From positions 1 through 50,034 of the forward strand of contig CACDBG010000005.1 in NCBI GenBank assembly GCA_902551155.1: 50,034 bases of DNA. Reading direction: 5' to 3'. Source of the DNA: an uncultured Verrucomicrobiota bacterium (GTDB lineage: Bacteria > Verrucomicrobiota > Verrucomicrobiia > Limisphaerales > UBA1100). The notes under the pieces were generated by a model that was not told where the DNA came from, did not search any database, and worked only from the letters and a program-made list of their open reading frames with translations. Positions 17,807 to 25,895 of the stretch are shown here, in pieces (the first letter of the stretch is position 1; each line of letters opens with the position of its first letter). The translations under genes and the position numbers were made by a program.

Positions 17807-18760
17807 ATGAGTGAATTAGATTCATATAATAGAAACCCTTTGGATAGCAGGCAGTTAAGAGCATTCTTAATGCTCTCACGAAAGGGGAGTTTTACGCTTG
17901 CCGCCAAAGAATTACACCTAACGCAATCGGCAATTAGTCATGCGATGAAGGCTTTAGAGCAGGATGTTGGTTGTAGACTTTTAGACAAGGTGGGCAAAAA
18001 AATTCTACTAACCCAAGCTGGAGAGCAATTTCGTGAGCGCGTCGAAAAAATATTTTCTGAAATGAGAATTGCTCGATCAGAATTAAATAAACTTGGGGAA
18101 TGGGGGCAAGGTCGTCTGCGTATTGGAGCAAGTGCCGCGGCATGTCAATATATCCTGCCTTCAATTATAAGCGAGCTGAAGACGGAATTTCCAAAATGTA
18201 GTTTATCAATAAACCCAGAGGACACACATGGTATTGTAACTGCATTACGCGCAAATTTTATTGATATCGGGCTTACTTTGGAGCCAGAGAGGGAGCCGGA
18301 TTTTAATTTTACCCCCTTATTTGAAGATGAGTTAATGTTCTTAGTGAACCCTGAGCACCCTTGGGCCAAACAAAGGCGTGCTAAACGGAGTTCGATTTCC
18401 AAACAGCAATATATATTGTATTTTAAAAACAGTCGTACTTTTGAATTAATTGAAAATTATTTTAAATCTGAAGAAGAAATTATCAAATCAGTAATTGATA
18501 TGGGTAGTATGTCAGCAATAAAAGAATTGGTTAAGATAGGCTTGGGTGTCACCATTCTACCTCCTTGGGCAGCCAAGAGGGAATTAGACAAAAAACAACT
18601 TGTCGCATTACCACTAGGACGAAAAAAGCTAAAGCGCAAATGGGGCTTACTTTACTGGAAAAACAAACCGAAGAGCTGGGCAGAGGAAACCTTTATTGGC
18701 TTATCTAAAAACAAATGCATTGCTTTTGCAGCTCGTAATGGGTTGAGGTCTTACTCATAG
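17807..18760 (+). CDS. LysR-type transcriptional regulator
   Basis: 317 residues. The N-terminal winged HTH (~15-75) includes SFTLAAKELHLTQSAISHAMKALE. The effector-binding domain begins around residue 100 (GRLRIGASAAACQYILPSII) with later VIDMGSMSAIKELVKIGLGV, typical of CysB/CbbR-like sensors. It is divergent from the porin gene across 365 bp, the usual LysR-target arrangement, so the porin is its first candidate target. Proximity to amtB-glnK makes a NAC-like nitrogen role possible but unproven. The codons are AT-rich like the surrounding intergenic DNA. Confidence 0.92.
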   Translation: MSELDSYNRNPLDSRQLRAFLMLSRKGSFTLAAKELHLTQSAISHAMKALEQDVGCRLLDKVGKKILLTQAGEQFRERVEKIFSEMRIARSELNKLGEWGQGRLRIGASAAACQYILPSIISELKTEFPKCSLSINPEDTHGIVTALRANFIDIGLTLEPEREPDFNFTPLFEDELMFLVNPEHPWAKQRRAKRSSISKQQYILYFKNSRTFELIENYFKSEEEIIKSVIDMGSMSAIKELVKIGLGVTILPPWAAKRELDKKQLVALPLGRKKLKRKWGLLYWKNKPKSWAEETFIGLSKNKCIAFAARNGLRSYS

Positions 18761-18869
18761 AGTTATAATTTATGACCCAAATTTTTTCTTATCACTTTGA
18801 ACGCATGATGTCACTTGCGGCTAAGGATTAAATCAAGCCTATGAGCAAAGAGCCGCAAAGCAAAAAATG

Positions 18870-18977
18870 GGAATCGAACCCAAATGCCGTTTCTATTTTT
18901 TAGCTATTTAAGAATGAGCCCCTTCAATTCTGACGCTTGATCTTTATCCTTATCCTTCCAAATCTCATCAGGCAGAG
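18870..18977 (-). pseudogene. Remnant of the 3' end of a mannitol-1-P-dehydrogenase-like gene (direct repeat copy A)
   Basis: Gap-free match, about 12 differences in 108 bases by my count, to 21502-21609, the 3' end plus 34 bp of downstream flank of the intact dehydrogenase gene. Read on the minus strand it still encodes DEIWKDKDKDQASELKGL then ILK and a stop, against DEIWKDRDEDQARELKGL in the intact gene. Nothing upstream of this tail is recognisable. It abuts the end of the DUF3500 gene, so it looks like the scar of a duplicated or displaced paralogue. Confidence 0.75.
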
Positions 18978-19007
18978 CGTGCGATCGCCTTTCCGTCCTG
19001 CCTTTCC

Positions 19008-20093
19008 TCACTTCTCCAGCCGGGCACCATATTCGTTGGTAGGATCCCGGTACATGGAGTGCAGATGGTCATGAGGGTCCCCCCCCAAATCTTGGCCCGC
19101 ATACTCAATGATGAGACTGGGTCCCTGCAGGCGATAGGAGAAGTCTCCTCCCTTTTCTGCCGGTCCCCACCAGGCGAAGCTCATCTTGTCAATTTCGCCG
19201 GAAAGTTCCTTGAGACGCCGCTGCGCAAAGGGTTCAGGCAGGTCACCGACGTATTCCCTAAGCAGGGAGCTCAGAGAAGTACGCTGGCTGGCGTTAAGGG
19301 ATTTGCACGGGAGTCCGAGGGGCTCGGGGACAAATCCATCCTTGCCAGCAGCGGTTACGATATTCCTCCGACGGTCGCCCACCCGGGCAGTTTTTTGCTG
19401 CTTGTCATCAAGGCTTTGCAGTAGGGCAAGAGCGGCGGGGGCTTCGCCGGACATGGGGACAACCTTATCCTTCCCGAGCCTGAATTCACGGGGTTGAGTT
19501 CCGATGAATGTTGGCGACATCGACATGCGTTTGCCACAGAAGGAAAGGTTCACCGCGAGGTGGTGCCCGTCGAACTGGAGAGCCCACTTCCCGGTGGCGG
19601 AGGGCTCTCCGAAAATGGCAAGCCAGTAGTCCTCGGCTCCGAATCCGGGACGCCGCTGTCCGTTCCGGAGGAGGCGGTCATCGGCGAGGGGGATGTTGCG
19701 GACCTTGCCGTAGCCCTGTGGGCTGAGGACAGCTGCCAGCAGGTCACAGGCTTTCTTCATCTGTTTCTCGTTGAGATCGCCCAGCCGGACGCCTCCCTGC
19801 GGTCCCCGGGGAGGGACATTAGTCCACTTGGCTTTTTCGGGGCTGTCATATGGCAGGGCCGCCTGACGGCGCAGGTTGTATTTCAGGGATTTCAAAAACG
19901 ACCCCGCCGCGCTGGCCATGGCCTCGGGAGTGTAGGCTTCTGGTTTCCTTGGACTGTAGGTGGAGAAAACCTCGCTGGGGAGAGAAGGATAGTTTTCCAC
20001 AGGGTCCGCCCCGAACAAGGAAGCGAAAAGAGTAAAGATGCAGGCAACAAGAGGTAGTATTTTCACAACGGGGGCACCATGAGGATTTTCCAA
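19008..20093 (-). CDS. DUF3500 secreted protein
   Basis: Up to 361 residues. An N-terminal signal peptide (KILPLVACIFTLFASLFGAD) is followed by the DUF3500 pattern: LNEKQMKKACDLLAAVLSPQGY, WALQFDGHHLAVNL, SPTFIGTQPREFR, a C-terminal SFAWWGP, YRLQGPSLIIEYAGQD and a His/Asp cluster DPHDHLHSMYRDP. The family's function is unknown; the conserved His/Asp residues hint at metal binding. The longest frame starts at TTG; a GTG at 20066 places the signal peptide at the N-terminus and is a reasonable alternative. The gene is visibly richer in G+C than its neighbours and lies between two copies of a direct repeat, suggesting it was acquired. Confidence 0.85.
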   Translation of the reverse strand: MENPHGAPVVKILPLVACIFTLFASLFGADPVENYPSLPSEVFSTYSPRKPEAYTPEAMASAAGSFLKSLKYNLRRQAALPYDSPEKAKWTNVPPRGPQGGVRLGDLNEKQMKKACDLLAAVLSPQGYGKVRNIPLADDRLLRNGQRRPGFGAEDYWLAIFGEPSATGKWALQFDGHHLAVNLSFCGKRMSMSPTFIGTQPREFRLGKDKVVPMSGEAPAALALLQSLDDKQQKTARVGDRRRNIVTAAGKDGFVPEPLGLPCKSLNASQRTSLSSLLREYVGDLPEPFAQRRLKELSGEIDKMSFAWWGPAEKGGDFSYRLQGPSLIIEYAGQDLGGDPHDHLHSMYRDPTNEYGARLEK

Positions 20094-20306
20094 GCGGGTG
20101 GCAAGGATGCTTTTCTCAAGTGCTTAACCGAAAAGATAGAACACGAATCCAGCTTTCCTTCAACCCAAGAAGAACGCGAGCAGAGACGTTTACAGGCGTT
20201 CTTTGATTCAGATTGGGGACCAATATTTGAAGAGCAACAAGCTCAAGCAGAGGCGGAAAGAGAAGCAGCAGAGAGAGATAGATGCGGCGGGTTTTGGTGT
20301 GGTTAG
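20079..20306 (+). CDS. Small charged hypothetical protein
   Basis: 75 residues, not recognised. The C-terminal half is an acidic/basic helix (EEREQRRLQAFF, then QQAQAEAEREAAERDR) ending CGGFWCG. No signal peptide and no clear ribosome site. The first 15 bases overlap the TTG-start version of the divergent DUF3500 gene, but not the GTG version. A 29-bp repeat follows 65 bp downstream. It may not be a real gene. Confidence 0.35.
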   Translation: MRIFQAGGKDAFLKCLTEKIEHESSFPSTQEEREQRRLQAFFDSDWGPIFEEQQAQAEAEREAAERDRCGGFWCG

Positions 20307-20370
20307 TCGTTCAACAACTTCGGATTCTTTTTGATCATCTCGCGAGAGAGTTTCTGTCCCCAATCCTAAA

Positions 20371-20399
20371 CTCCGACAGGATTCCCACGCAAGACCGCA
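20371..20399. repeat. 29-bp direct repeat, copy 1
   Basis: Starts CTCCGACAGGATTCCCACGC and matches 20889-20917 with two differences. It lies downstream of one small ORF and upstream of the next. No transposase is nearby. Confidence 0.7.
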
Positions 20400-20508
20400 G
20401 TCTGGAATAGAAGCAGATGTATTGATGGAATCAATAATACGACGGTTAATTTCAATTAAGGATTCATAAGAGGTTATGGTACTTTATTTCCCGACGCGAA
20501 CAACGATT

Positions 20509-20886
20509 ATGAAAAATATTATAAAAACCTTACTAATACTAAATGCACTAATGTTAGCGGGTGCTTGCGCCAGTACTCCCACAATGAAAGATGTTTTTGG
20601 AACTTATGAGTTAAAAGAGGGGGAAACCAGCATCAGAATTGTTCTACTAGAAAATGGTAAAGCAGAGCATTACTCTAATGATAAGAAAGACGTAGAAAGT
20701 AGATGGGAGTTAGCAGACGCAGAAATACATATAAAACCAACTCAAATATCGCTCTTTAAAGATCATCTACTTGTTTTCAGAATCAATCCCGATAACAGCT
20801 TATCAGCTATTGGAATGATTGATCCAAAGGGGAAAAGGATAGCAGGACCAGAAACCAAACAACCAACTTTTATTAAAATAAGGTAA
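20509..20886 (+). CDS. Small putative lipoprotein
   Basis: 125 residues when started at the second in-frame ATG, which puts the signal sequence (MKNIIKTLLILNALMLAGAC) at the N-terminus; the frame is open from 20476. LAGAC is an acceptable though not ideal lipobox. The mature part looks like a small beta-barrel domain (FGTYELKEGE, IRIVLLENGKAEHYS, SRWELADAEIHI, LLVFRINPDNSLSAIG), a layout common in uncharacterised lipocalin-like lipoproteins. Function unknown. A 29-bp repeat begins right after the stop codon. Confidence 0.6.
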   Translation: MKNIIKTLLILNALMLAGACASTPTMKDVFGTYELKEGETSIRIVLLENGKAEHYSNDKKDVESRWELADAEIHIKPTQISLFKDHLLVFRINPDNSLSAIGMIDPKGKRIAGPETKQPTFIKIR

Positions 20887-20888
20887 AC

Positions 20889-20917
20889 CTCCGGCAGGAT
20901 TCCCACGCAAGACAGCA
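20889..20917. repeat. 29-bp direct repeat, copy 2
   Basis: CTCCGGCAGGATTCCCACGC and the next nine bases match 20371-20399 with two differences. It begins 3 bp after the preceding ORF's stop. A looser relative, CTCCGGCCGATGTGATCCCC, follows the next small ORF near 21265. Confidence 0.7.
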
Positions 20918-20966
20918 AATGATTCAGACTCGCCATTCGGTTTAGAGGCGTTAGGTTTACAGCAAG

Positions 20967-21263
20967 ATGGTCGTCGATACTCTGTTTCAGGAATTGGAAG
21001 GCCTGATTTGGTTTGCCGGTCTTTTTGTTGTTTTCTGTTTAGTTTGCCTTGTCTTTGGTTTGAGATGCCGTAAATGCAAACGTCTTTTGGCAATGAGAAA
21101 GACAGGATCAACAGAAGGTAATACTAGGTTGCACCATCTAAACTTGAAGGCGATGAAAACGATAGACTGGAACGCGAAAAGAGAGTTCAAGTGTAAGTAT
21201 TGCGGCCATATTCATTGGCAATCAATTAATGCAAAGCCACGTAAAGGCGAGCACAATAGCTAG
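20967..21263 (+). CDS. Small membrane protein with paired cysteines
   Basis: 98 residues, not recognised. One hydrophobic segment (~13-31, IWFAGLFVVFCLVCLVFGL) is followed by two CxxC pairs, CRKC (~34-37) and CKYC (~77-80), which could bind zinc as a split ribbon on the cytoplasmic side. No neighbours suggest a function. The start is the first ATG; the ribosome site is poor. Confidence 0.5.
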   Translation: MVVDTLFQELEGLIWFAGLFVVFCLVCLVFGLRCRKCKRLLAMRKTGSTEGNTRLHHLNLKAMKTIDWNAKREFKCKYCGHIHWQSINAKPRKGEHNS

Positions 21264-21501
21264 CTCCGGCCGATGTGATCCCCTCTTTTTAAATCACCCC
21301 GCAAAAAAAGGGGGGGGTGTTATAGTATACGCAGTCCGTTGGGGGTGGTGGGTACACCGTGGTGGGTAACCTAATCTGACTTATACACAGTCAAACTTCA
21401 CCGGACTTGTTGTTACTTTCGTTGTGACTTTGCCTTAAAAATTGAATCTAAATTAAAGCCACTATGGAAAAACAGGGCTAAATGAAACTTAGTAGCAGTT
21501 A
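21264..21501. other. Intergenic DNA with G-runs
   Basis: No gene. Contains CACCCC paired with GGGGTG across an A-rich loop, an eight-base G-run, and imperfect GGTGGTGGGTA/CGTGGTGGGTA duplications at ~21342-21370. Its only neighbours are the small-ORF island and repeat copy B. Could be the edge of an inserted segment. Confidence 0.35.
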
Positions 21502-21609
21502 GGAATCGAATCCAAATGCCGTTTCTGCTTTTTAGCTATTTAAGAATGAGTCCCTTCAGTTCTCGCGCTTGGTCTTCATCCCTATCCTTCCAAATCTCAT
21601 CAAGCAGAA
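21502..21609. repeat. 108-bp direct repeat copy B
   Basis: Covers the last ~74 bases of the mannitol-1-P-dehydrogenase-like gene and 34 bp beyond its stop. About 89% identical and gap-free to 18870-18977, 2.6 kb away in the same orientation. The two copies bracket the DUF3500 gene and three small ORFs. Confidence 0.8.
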
Positions 21610-22735
21610 CTGAGGAATCAGCACGACCTTTCTCCTGACATAAAAGATCCAAAGCAATGGAAGCGCCACGAGCAAGGTGTGTCGGCACAACACCCGCTTC
21701 ACCCGCAAGCAACATGGAGCCAATAAGCCGATCATTCCAGCCAAGCTTACGTGCCGGATCCCGGGTGACCCGCTCAACAGGATCACGCAGGAAAGGGTTC
21801 ACCATTCTCGCCAGAAGATCCTCAGCATAACCCTTAAAGCCCTCTTCAGTGAAAAGGTCATCATTTGTTTCAGCATATTTACCCCTCAACCCAACTCCGG
21901 ATTCAGCCAGGAAAGCTTGCTTGGCAAATTCCATCATCTCCCCGCGCTCTCCCGCCTCATGCATATATTCCAAACGCTGTTGGTGGGCAAGGTAACCCAG
22001 CAGAGCGTGAATTGCGTTATGCCCGTAAATCTTTGCTGCCGCAAACGGTGCAAGGTCAGGCTTCTCGATAAAGGCTCTCAAACCGCGCTCAAAATTTGGC
22101 CGGGTAACTTGATCGATAAGGATACGGTTAAAGGCCTCCACCAGGAGAGCCCGATCCAACCGGGGAACAATCGAGGTGAGCTTTTCATCGGTAATACGAT
22201 CGGGATCAGTCACTAGCGAGCTCATTTTACCAATCACTGTATCGAGAAACTGCACACAAGTTTCAAGCCCAGCGGGGGCATAGCTTTGGACAGCTTCTTT
22301 AAGCCGGAGTGCGGCCCGGGTATCATTTTCAGCGGCGTAGACCACGCAGTCTGGTAAGGAATCATCCTTTAGTTTTTCAGCCAAGCCTCGGGCCAGCAAC
22401 TGGGCAACTGGTGCCTCTCCCGCATTATAAAGGGTAAAACTAGGCAGTGCCGTAGCCAATTCGGTTGCCTCGGTAATGGCCTGAATCAGGGCCACCTGAT
22501 CCTCTTCCACCAATGGGTTAAAAATTTCCACACCTTCAACGTGAATGCTCTCAACAGCGGTGGCACCGGCCACATTACAGGAGTAGCAACCATTGACACT
22601 TCGCAAGGCTGCCACGATCTCAGGATCAATTTCTGAAACAACCAAACGCGAGAAATTGCCTGAGCCATAAGCTTCAGGCAAAAAGAGACCTCCCTGAATT
22701 GCCCCAAAACCAAAGCCGACAAAGGTTCTGCCCAT
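21536..22735 (-). CDS. Mannitol-1-phosphate 5-dehydrogenase-like polyol dehydrogenase
   Basis: 399 residues of the mannitol dehydrogenase superfamily, which oxidises polyols or polyol phosphates with NAD+. The N-terminal Rossmann motif is FVGFGFGAIQGGLF, with acidic SEIDPE ending the second strand (NAD preference). The C-terminal domain shows KIYGHNAIHALLGYLA (the region that holds the catalytic Lys/Asn/His cluster in MtlD) and NPFLRDPVERVTRDPARKLG, strongly MtlD-like. It follows the 88-residue gene by 14 bp on the minus strand. Its 3' end is duplicated 2.6 kb away. Exact substrate uncertain; the neighbouring aldolase argues for a phosphorylated polyol. Confidence 0.85.
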   Translation of the reverse strand: MGRTFVGFGFGAIQGGLFLPEAYGSGNFSRLVVSEIDPEIVAALRSVNGCYSCNVAGATAVESIHVEGVEIFNPLVEEDQVALIQAITEATELATALPSFTLYNAGEAPVAQLLARGLAEKLKDDSLPDCVVYAAENDTRAALRLKEAVQSYAPAGLETCVQFLDTVIGKMSSLVTDPDRITDEKLTSIVPRLDRALLVEAFNRILIDQVTRPNFERGLRAFIEKPDLAPFAAAKIYGHNAIHALLGYLAHQQRLEYMHEAGERGEMMEFAKQAFLAESGVGLRGKYAETNDDLFTEEGFKGYAEDLLARMVNPFLRDPVERVTRDPARKLGWNDRLIGSMLLAGEAGVVPTHLARGASIALDLLCQEKGRADSSVLLDEIWKDRDEDQARELKGLILK

Positions 22736-22749
22736 GATCCCCGATAATC

Positions 22750-23016
22750 CTATTTCCAGATGGCGGCTTTTGCCTCGTATTCACCGAAGTAACGCTGAAT
22801 AACGGACAGATCAAATGTTCGAAGGATAGATGTGTTGGGTTCACGCTCCAGTAGAAAAGCAAATGAGCGGGCGATAACATCTTTTTTGGGGAGTCTACGG
22901 TTCCATATTTGCTCCCAATAGGTATCCGTCAAAGTAACCCGGTGTTCAGTGGAATTGACGGCACTCACCTTCACCAAAAAGTCATTATCTCCCATCGTCT
23001 CCACTTCAACATTCAT
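22750..23016 (-). CDS. Small conserved protein of unknown function
   Basis: 88 residues beginning MNVEVETMGDNDFLVKVSA, with VTLTDTYWEQIWNRR, SFAFLLEREPNTSILRTFDL and IQRYFGEYE. This resembles a small family seen in many bacteria (my recollection, with no assigned function). No signal peptide or cysteines. It is the first gene of a two-gene unit with the MtlD-like dehydrogenase and is divergent from the aldolase gene. Confidence 0.65.
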   Translation of the reverse strand: MNVEVETMGDNDFLVKVSAVNSTEHRVTLTDTYWEQIWNRRLPKKDVIARSFAFLLEREPNTSILRTFDLSVIQRYFGEYEAKAAIWK

Positions 23017-23189
23017 AGCAGAGGAACCCTAGGCGAGCAGACCAATTTGCACGAGGCGTTTTTGATCTAATCCTTCAGCTACCAGATTTGATTAAAGATT
23101 TTCTGGTAAACATTAGGGAAAGTGCAACAAAGGGAATAAATCATGACTCCCTGCACAAGATGTTCTACAATCACGGACCGAAGAAGCTA

Positions 23190-24245
23190 ATGGATGACTT
23201 AAAAACAATTGTTGAATTATCCCACGAGTTTGGAACCCCAGACTACGTAAAGGGTGGAGGCGGCAACACCTCAGTGAAAAATGAAACCACCTTGTGGGTA
23301 AAGCCTTCAGGCACAACCCTAGGCGGGCTGACTGAGGATACCTTCGTCACTTTAAACCGGACCAAGGTGAATGAACTTTTTGCAGTGGAAACTCCCCCCG
23401 AATCGGCAGCCCGCGAGGAACTGGTAAAAAACTTCATGGCAGAGGCAGTAGAGAACAACGCCGGACGACCTTCAGTCGAGGCACCGCTACATAATATTAT
23501 TAATACCCGCTTTGTAGTTCATACCCATCCTTTGTTGGTTAATGGGCTCACCTGCGCCAAGGAGGGGGAAATCGTTGCCAGAAACCTCTTTCCGAATGCG
23601 TTATGGGTGGAATATATCGATGCAGGCTACACCCTCAGCGTAGAGCTCAAGGGACGAATAGAGCAATACACACAGAAGCATGGCAACGGGCCCAAAATCA
23701 TTCTACTCAAGAACCACGGCATCTTTGTCGCTGCTGATACTGCAAATGAAATTCGCTCCCTTTACGCCGGGGTAATGGAAGCAGTTAAAGGAGAGTATAA
23801 AAAAGCCGGTATTCAAGCCGATCTGACGGTAAACGAATCGGAATCAGCCCCCGAGGTTAAAGAACAAATCCAAAGGGTATTTGGATCTGACGCACAACAC
23901 GTAGTTTCATCGGGCCTATTTACTTTTGTACCCGGCCCCATCACACCTGACCATCTAGTTTATGCCCGCGCCTTTCCCTTCACTGATGAACTGACTAATG
24001 AAGCAGCTGAAAATTATAAATCAAAACATGGTTTTGCCCCCAAAGTGGTGATCGGAACAAACCGCGTTTATGGAATTGGCACTACTCCTAATAACGCCGA
24101 ACTGGCACTGGAATTGGCGCAAGACGGTGCTCAAGTCATGCAGTTAACGGAAGCGTTTGGCGGCATCGACTATATGACGGATCGCGCCCGTGAATTCATC
24201 GAAAACTGGGAAGTAGAATCCTACCGGGAATCAGTAGCCAGCTGA
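23190..24245 (+). CDS. Class II aldolase, rhamnulose-1-phosphate aldolase-like (aldolase half of RhaE type)
   Basis: 351 residues from the chosen ATG, which follows GAAGAAG and sits 25 codons before the conserved GGGGNTSVK; the frame is open from a TTG at 23088. Aldolase/adducin motifs: GGGGNTSVK, LWVKPSGTTLGG, metal-binding HTHP and LKNHGIFVAAD. After ~220 residues it continues with FVPGPITPDHLVYARAFPF and GIDYMTDRAREFIENWEVES, the linker typical of bifunctional aldolase/SDR (RhaE-type) proteins, but then stops: the SDR half is absent. It should cleave a ketose-1-phosphate to DHAP and an aldehyde such as lactaldehyde. Divergent from the MtlD-like unit; a GTTTTTGATC resembling the DeoR operator context lies upstream at 23058. 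Confidence 0.82.
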   Translation: MDDLKTIVELSHEFGTPDYVKGGGGNTSVKNETTLWVKPSGTTLGGLTEDTFVTLNRTKVNELFAVETPPESAAREELVKNFMAEAVENNAGRPSVEAPLHNIINTRFVVHTHPLLVNGLTCAKEGEIVARNLFPNALWVEYIDAGYTLSVELKGRIEQYTQKHGNGPKIILLKNHGIFVAADTANEIRSLYAGVMEAVKGEYKKAGIQADLTVNESESAPEVKEQIQRVFGSDAQHVVSSGLFTFVPGPITPDHLVYARAFPFTDELTNEAAENYKSKHGFAPKVVIGTNRVYGIGTTPNNAELALELAQDGAQVMQLTEAFGGIDYMTDRAREFIENWEVESYRESVAS

Positions 24246-24366
24246 TAAAAGCGCTCAGATCAAAAAAAACCCGACTTAAAACAACATTCCTTTGATTAAG
24301 TGTTGTGCGCTACTTCAAAGCCTTGAAATAGCGTAAGATCAAGCTTACCTTGGATTAGGTAGTTTT

Positions 24367-25848
24367 ATGGGCAAACTTAAGAAAGCCGGTATTTATTTGG
24401 GTATATTTTTTGTCGGAATGATTGGTCTGATTATTCTGATTTATTGCGCCGAAGATCTTCGCGGAAGAACCGCATGGAAAAATTTCAAAAAGGAATGGGA
24501 AGCAAAAGGGGAGGTTTTTGATTACAAACAGATCGTTCCCAAAGAAATTCCTTCAGAGAAAAATTTCGCCCATATTCCGCTCCTTAAACCACTGTACCGA
24601 TACCAATGGAATAAGGACCTTTCTGAAGCGACTCCCGTTGATCAAAAGAGCTTTGATCAAGCTGTAGATCTACTGAAACTCGATAGCAATGAGGATACGA
24701 AGCTTGACGGCTGGGCACTCGGCCAATCGGTTGATCTTAAACCCTGGCAAAAACTTTTCCGGGAACAGGAAAGCTGGCCTCATCCAGAAGAGCCAGGAGA
24801 ACCGGCAGCTGATATCCTAATGGCCCTCGGGAAAAATAAAGCCACACTGACCGAGCTGACCCAAGCCGCTAAAGATCGGCCGCTTTGCCGATTTGACATC
24901 AAGTATGAGGCTCACTTCGCTGCGTCGGTTCCCCACTTATCGCCCATTAGAAATTTTACAAAAAACTTCACCCTTAGGTCACTAGCCCACTTAGCCAATG
25001 ATGATCCTGAAGCTGCACTTGCTGATATCCGCATGGGCTTTTTCCTCACTGAAAGTATTCGGGAAGAGCCCTTGCTTATATCCCAACTGGTACGCATTGC
25101 CTGCCTTCAAATAACCCTCCAACCGGTGTGGGAAGGATTAAAAGAAAAGAAATGGAATGCAGAACAACTCGCAGATTTGGAGAGACAACTTGCTACCATT
25201 AAATTATTAAAAGGCTACCGAATCTCCATTGTTGGAGAACGTGAAATGGCCAATCTGGCGATCGACCAAATGGCCATTAATCCAAAGGTGTTCAACGAGA
25301 TGGTCGAAAATGAGGCCGATAAAATCGGCCTGGCTCCAGACGGTTGGCTACGGCATAACCAAAAACGGCTCAACGAAATGCATATTAATTTTTCACAGCG
25401 AATCATCGATCCCCGAGCCCGACGTATCCATCCTGACATATCGGTATCTTTCAACAAAGAGTTTGATGCGCGAATCAGACGTAAATTTCCAATCTACGAT
25501 GTACTCAGTAGTCTTCTACTCCCAGGAATTGATAAATCAGCAATGCGAGTAGGCTCTGCTCAAACTGCTGTAGACCACGCACGCATCGCTTGCCTGATGG
25601 AACTACACCATCTGGAGCATAAGGATTACCCCAAAAAACTGACTGAATTGAAACAAACTCTTCCGCTGGATCCATACAGCGGCAAACCCTATATCTATAA
25701 AATGGATCAGGAGGGCCGTTATCAGCTCTATGGAATCGGCTGGAACCAAAAAGATGATGGCGGAACAATCATAGAAAATGGAAATAGACCCGACTCTGAG
25801 CAAGGGGATTTAGTTTGGAGCTATTCACTAGTCCCACCAGAAAAATAA
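24367..25848 (+). CDS. Membrane-anchored hypothetical protein
   Basis: 493 residues, unrecognised by function. One N-terminal membrane helix (~7-28, IYLGIFFVGMIGLIILIYC) anchors a mostly helical extracytoplasmic domain. The last ~80 residues carry a pattern common in PVC-group secreted hypotheticals: ARIACLMELHHLEHKDYP, LPLDPYSGKPYIYK, and YQLYGIGWNQKDDGG. No catalytic signature. It follows the aldolase by 121 bp and is convergent with the protease pair, so it is probably its own transcription unit. Confidence 0.7.
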   Translation: MGKLKKAGIYLGIFFVGMIGLIILIYCAEDLRGRTAWKNFKKEWEAKGEVFDYKQIVPKEIPSEKNFAHIPLLKPLYRYQWNKDLSEATPVDQKSFDQAVDLLKLDSNEDTKLDGWALGQSVDLKPWQKLFREQESWPHPEEPGEPAADILMALGKNKATLTELTQAAKDRPLCRFDIKYEAHFAASVPHLSPIRNFTKNFTLRSLAHLANDDPEAALADIRMGFFLTESIREEPLLISQLVRIACLQITLQPVWEGLKEKKWNAEQLADLERQLATIKLLKGYRISIVGEREMANLAIDQMAINPKVFNEMVENEADKIGLAPDGWLRHNQKRLNEMHINFSQRIIDPRARRIHPDISVSFNKEFDARIRRKFPIYDVLSSLLLPGIDKSAMRVGSAQTAVDHARIACLMELHHLEHKDYPKKLTELKQTLPLDPYSGKPYIYKMDQEGRYQLYGIGWNQKDDGGTIIENGNRPDSEQGDLVWSYSLVPPEK

Positions 25849-25870
25849 AAAACCCCGCCAGAAAGCGGAG
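25841..25870 (-). terminator. Terminator of the protease pair
   Basis: CCCCGC (25853-25858) and GCGGAG (25865-25870) form a 6-bp stem, with one G-U in the minus-strand RNA, around CAGAAA. The A-rich stretch 25841-25852 supplies a U-run on the minus strand. It overlaps the stop codon of the convergent gene. Confidence 0.65.
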
Positions 25871-25895
25871 CTTCACAAAATTCAGTACTAATTAA

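Noticed and set aside
18868-18890. tRNA-like T-arm (minus strand GGGTTCGATTCCC) within repeat copy A, suggestive of an attachment site in a tRNA
   Set aside because: No D-arm, anticodon arm or acceptor stem can be drawn around it, the other repeat copy breaks the stem, and the surrounding bases are the 3' end of a protein gene.
19494-20057. 187-codon plus-strand frame opposite the DUF3500 gene
   Set aside because: Arises from high G+C; the minus strand carries family motifs and a signal peptide.
20883-20960. Possible integron attC: GTAAACCT/AGGTTTAC inverted repeat with a GTTAGGT core-like site at its right end
   Set aside because: The left half lacks a matching RYYYAAC box, the other small ORFs have no such site, and no integrase gene is present.
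23058-23067. Single GTTTTTGATC before the aldolase as a full DeoR operator
   Set aside because: Only one unit, no 10-bp partner; kept only as a hint of co-regulation, not as a feature.
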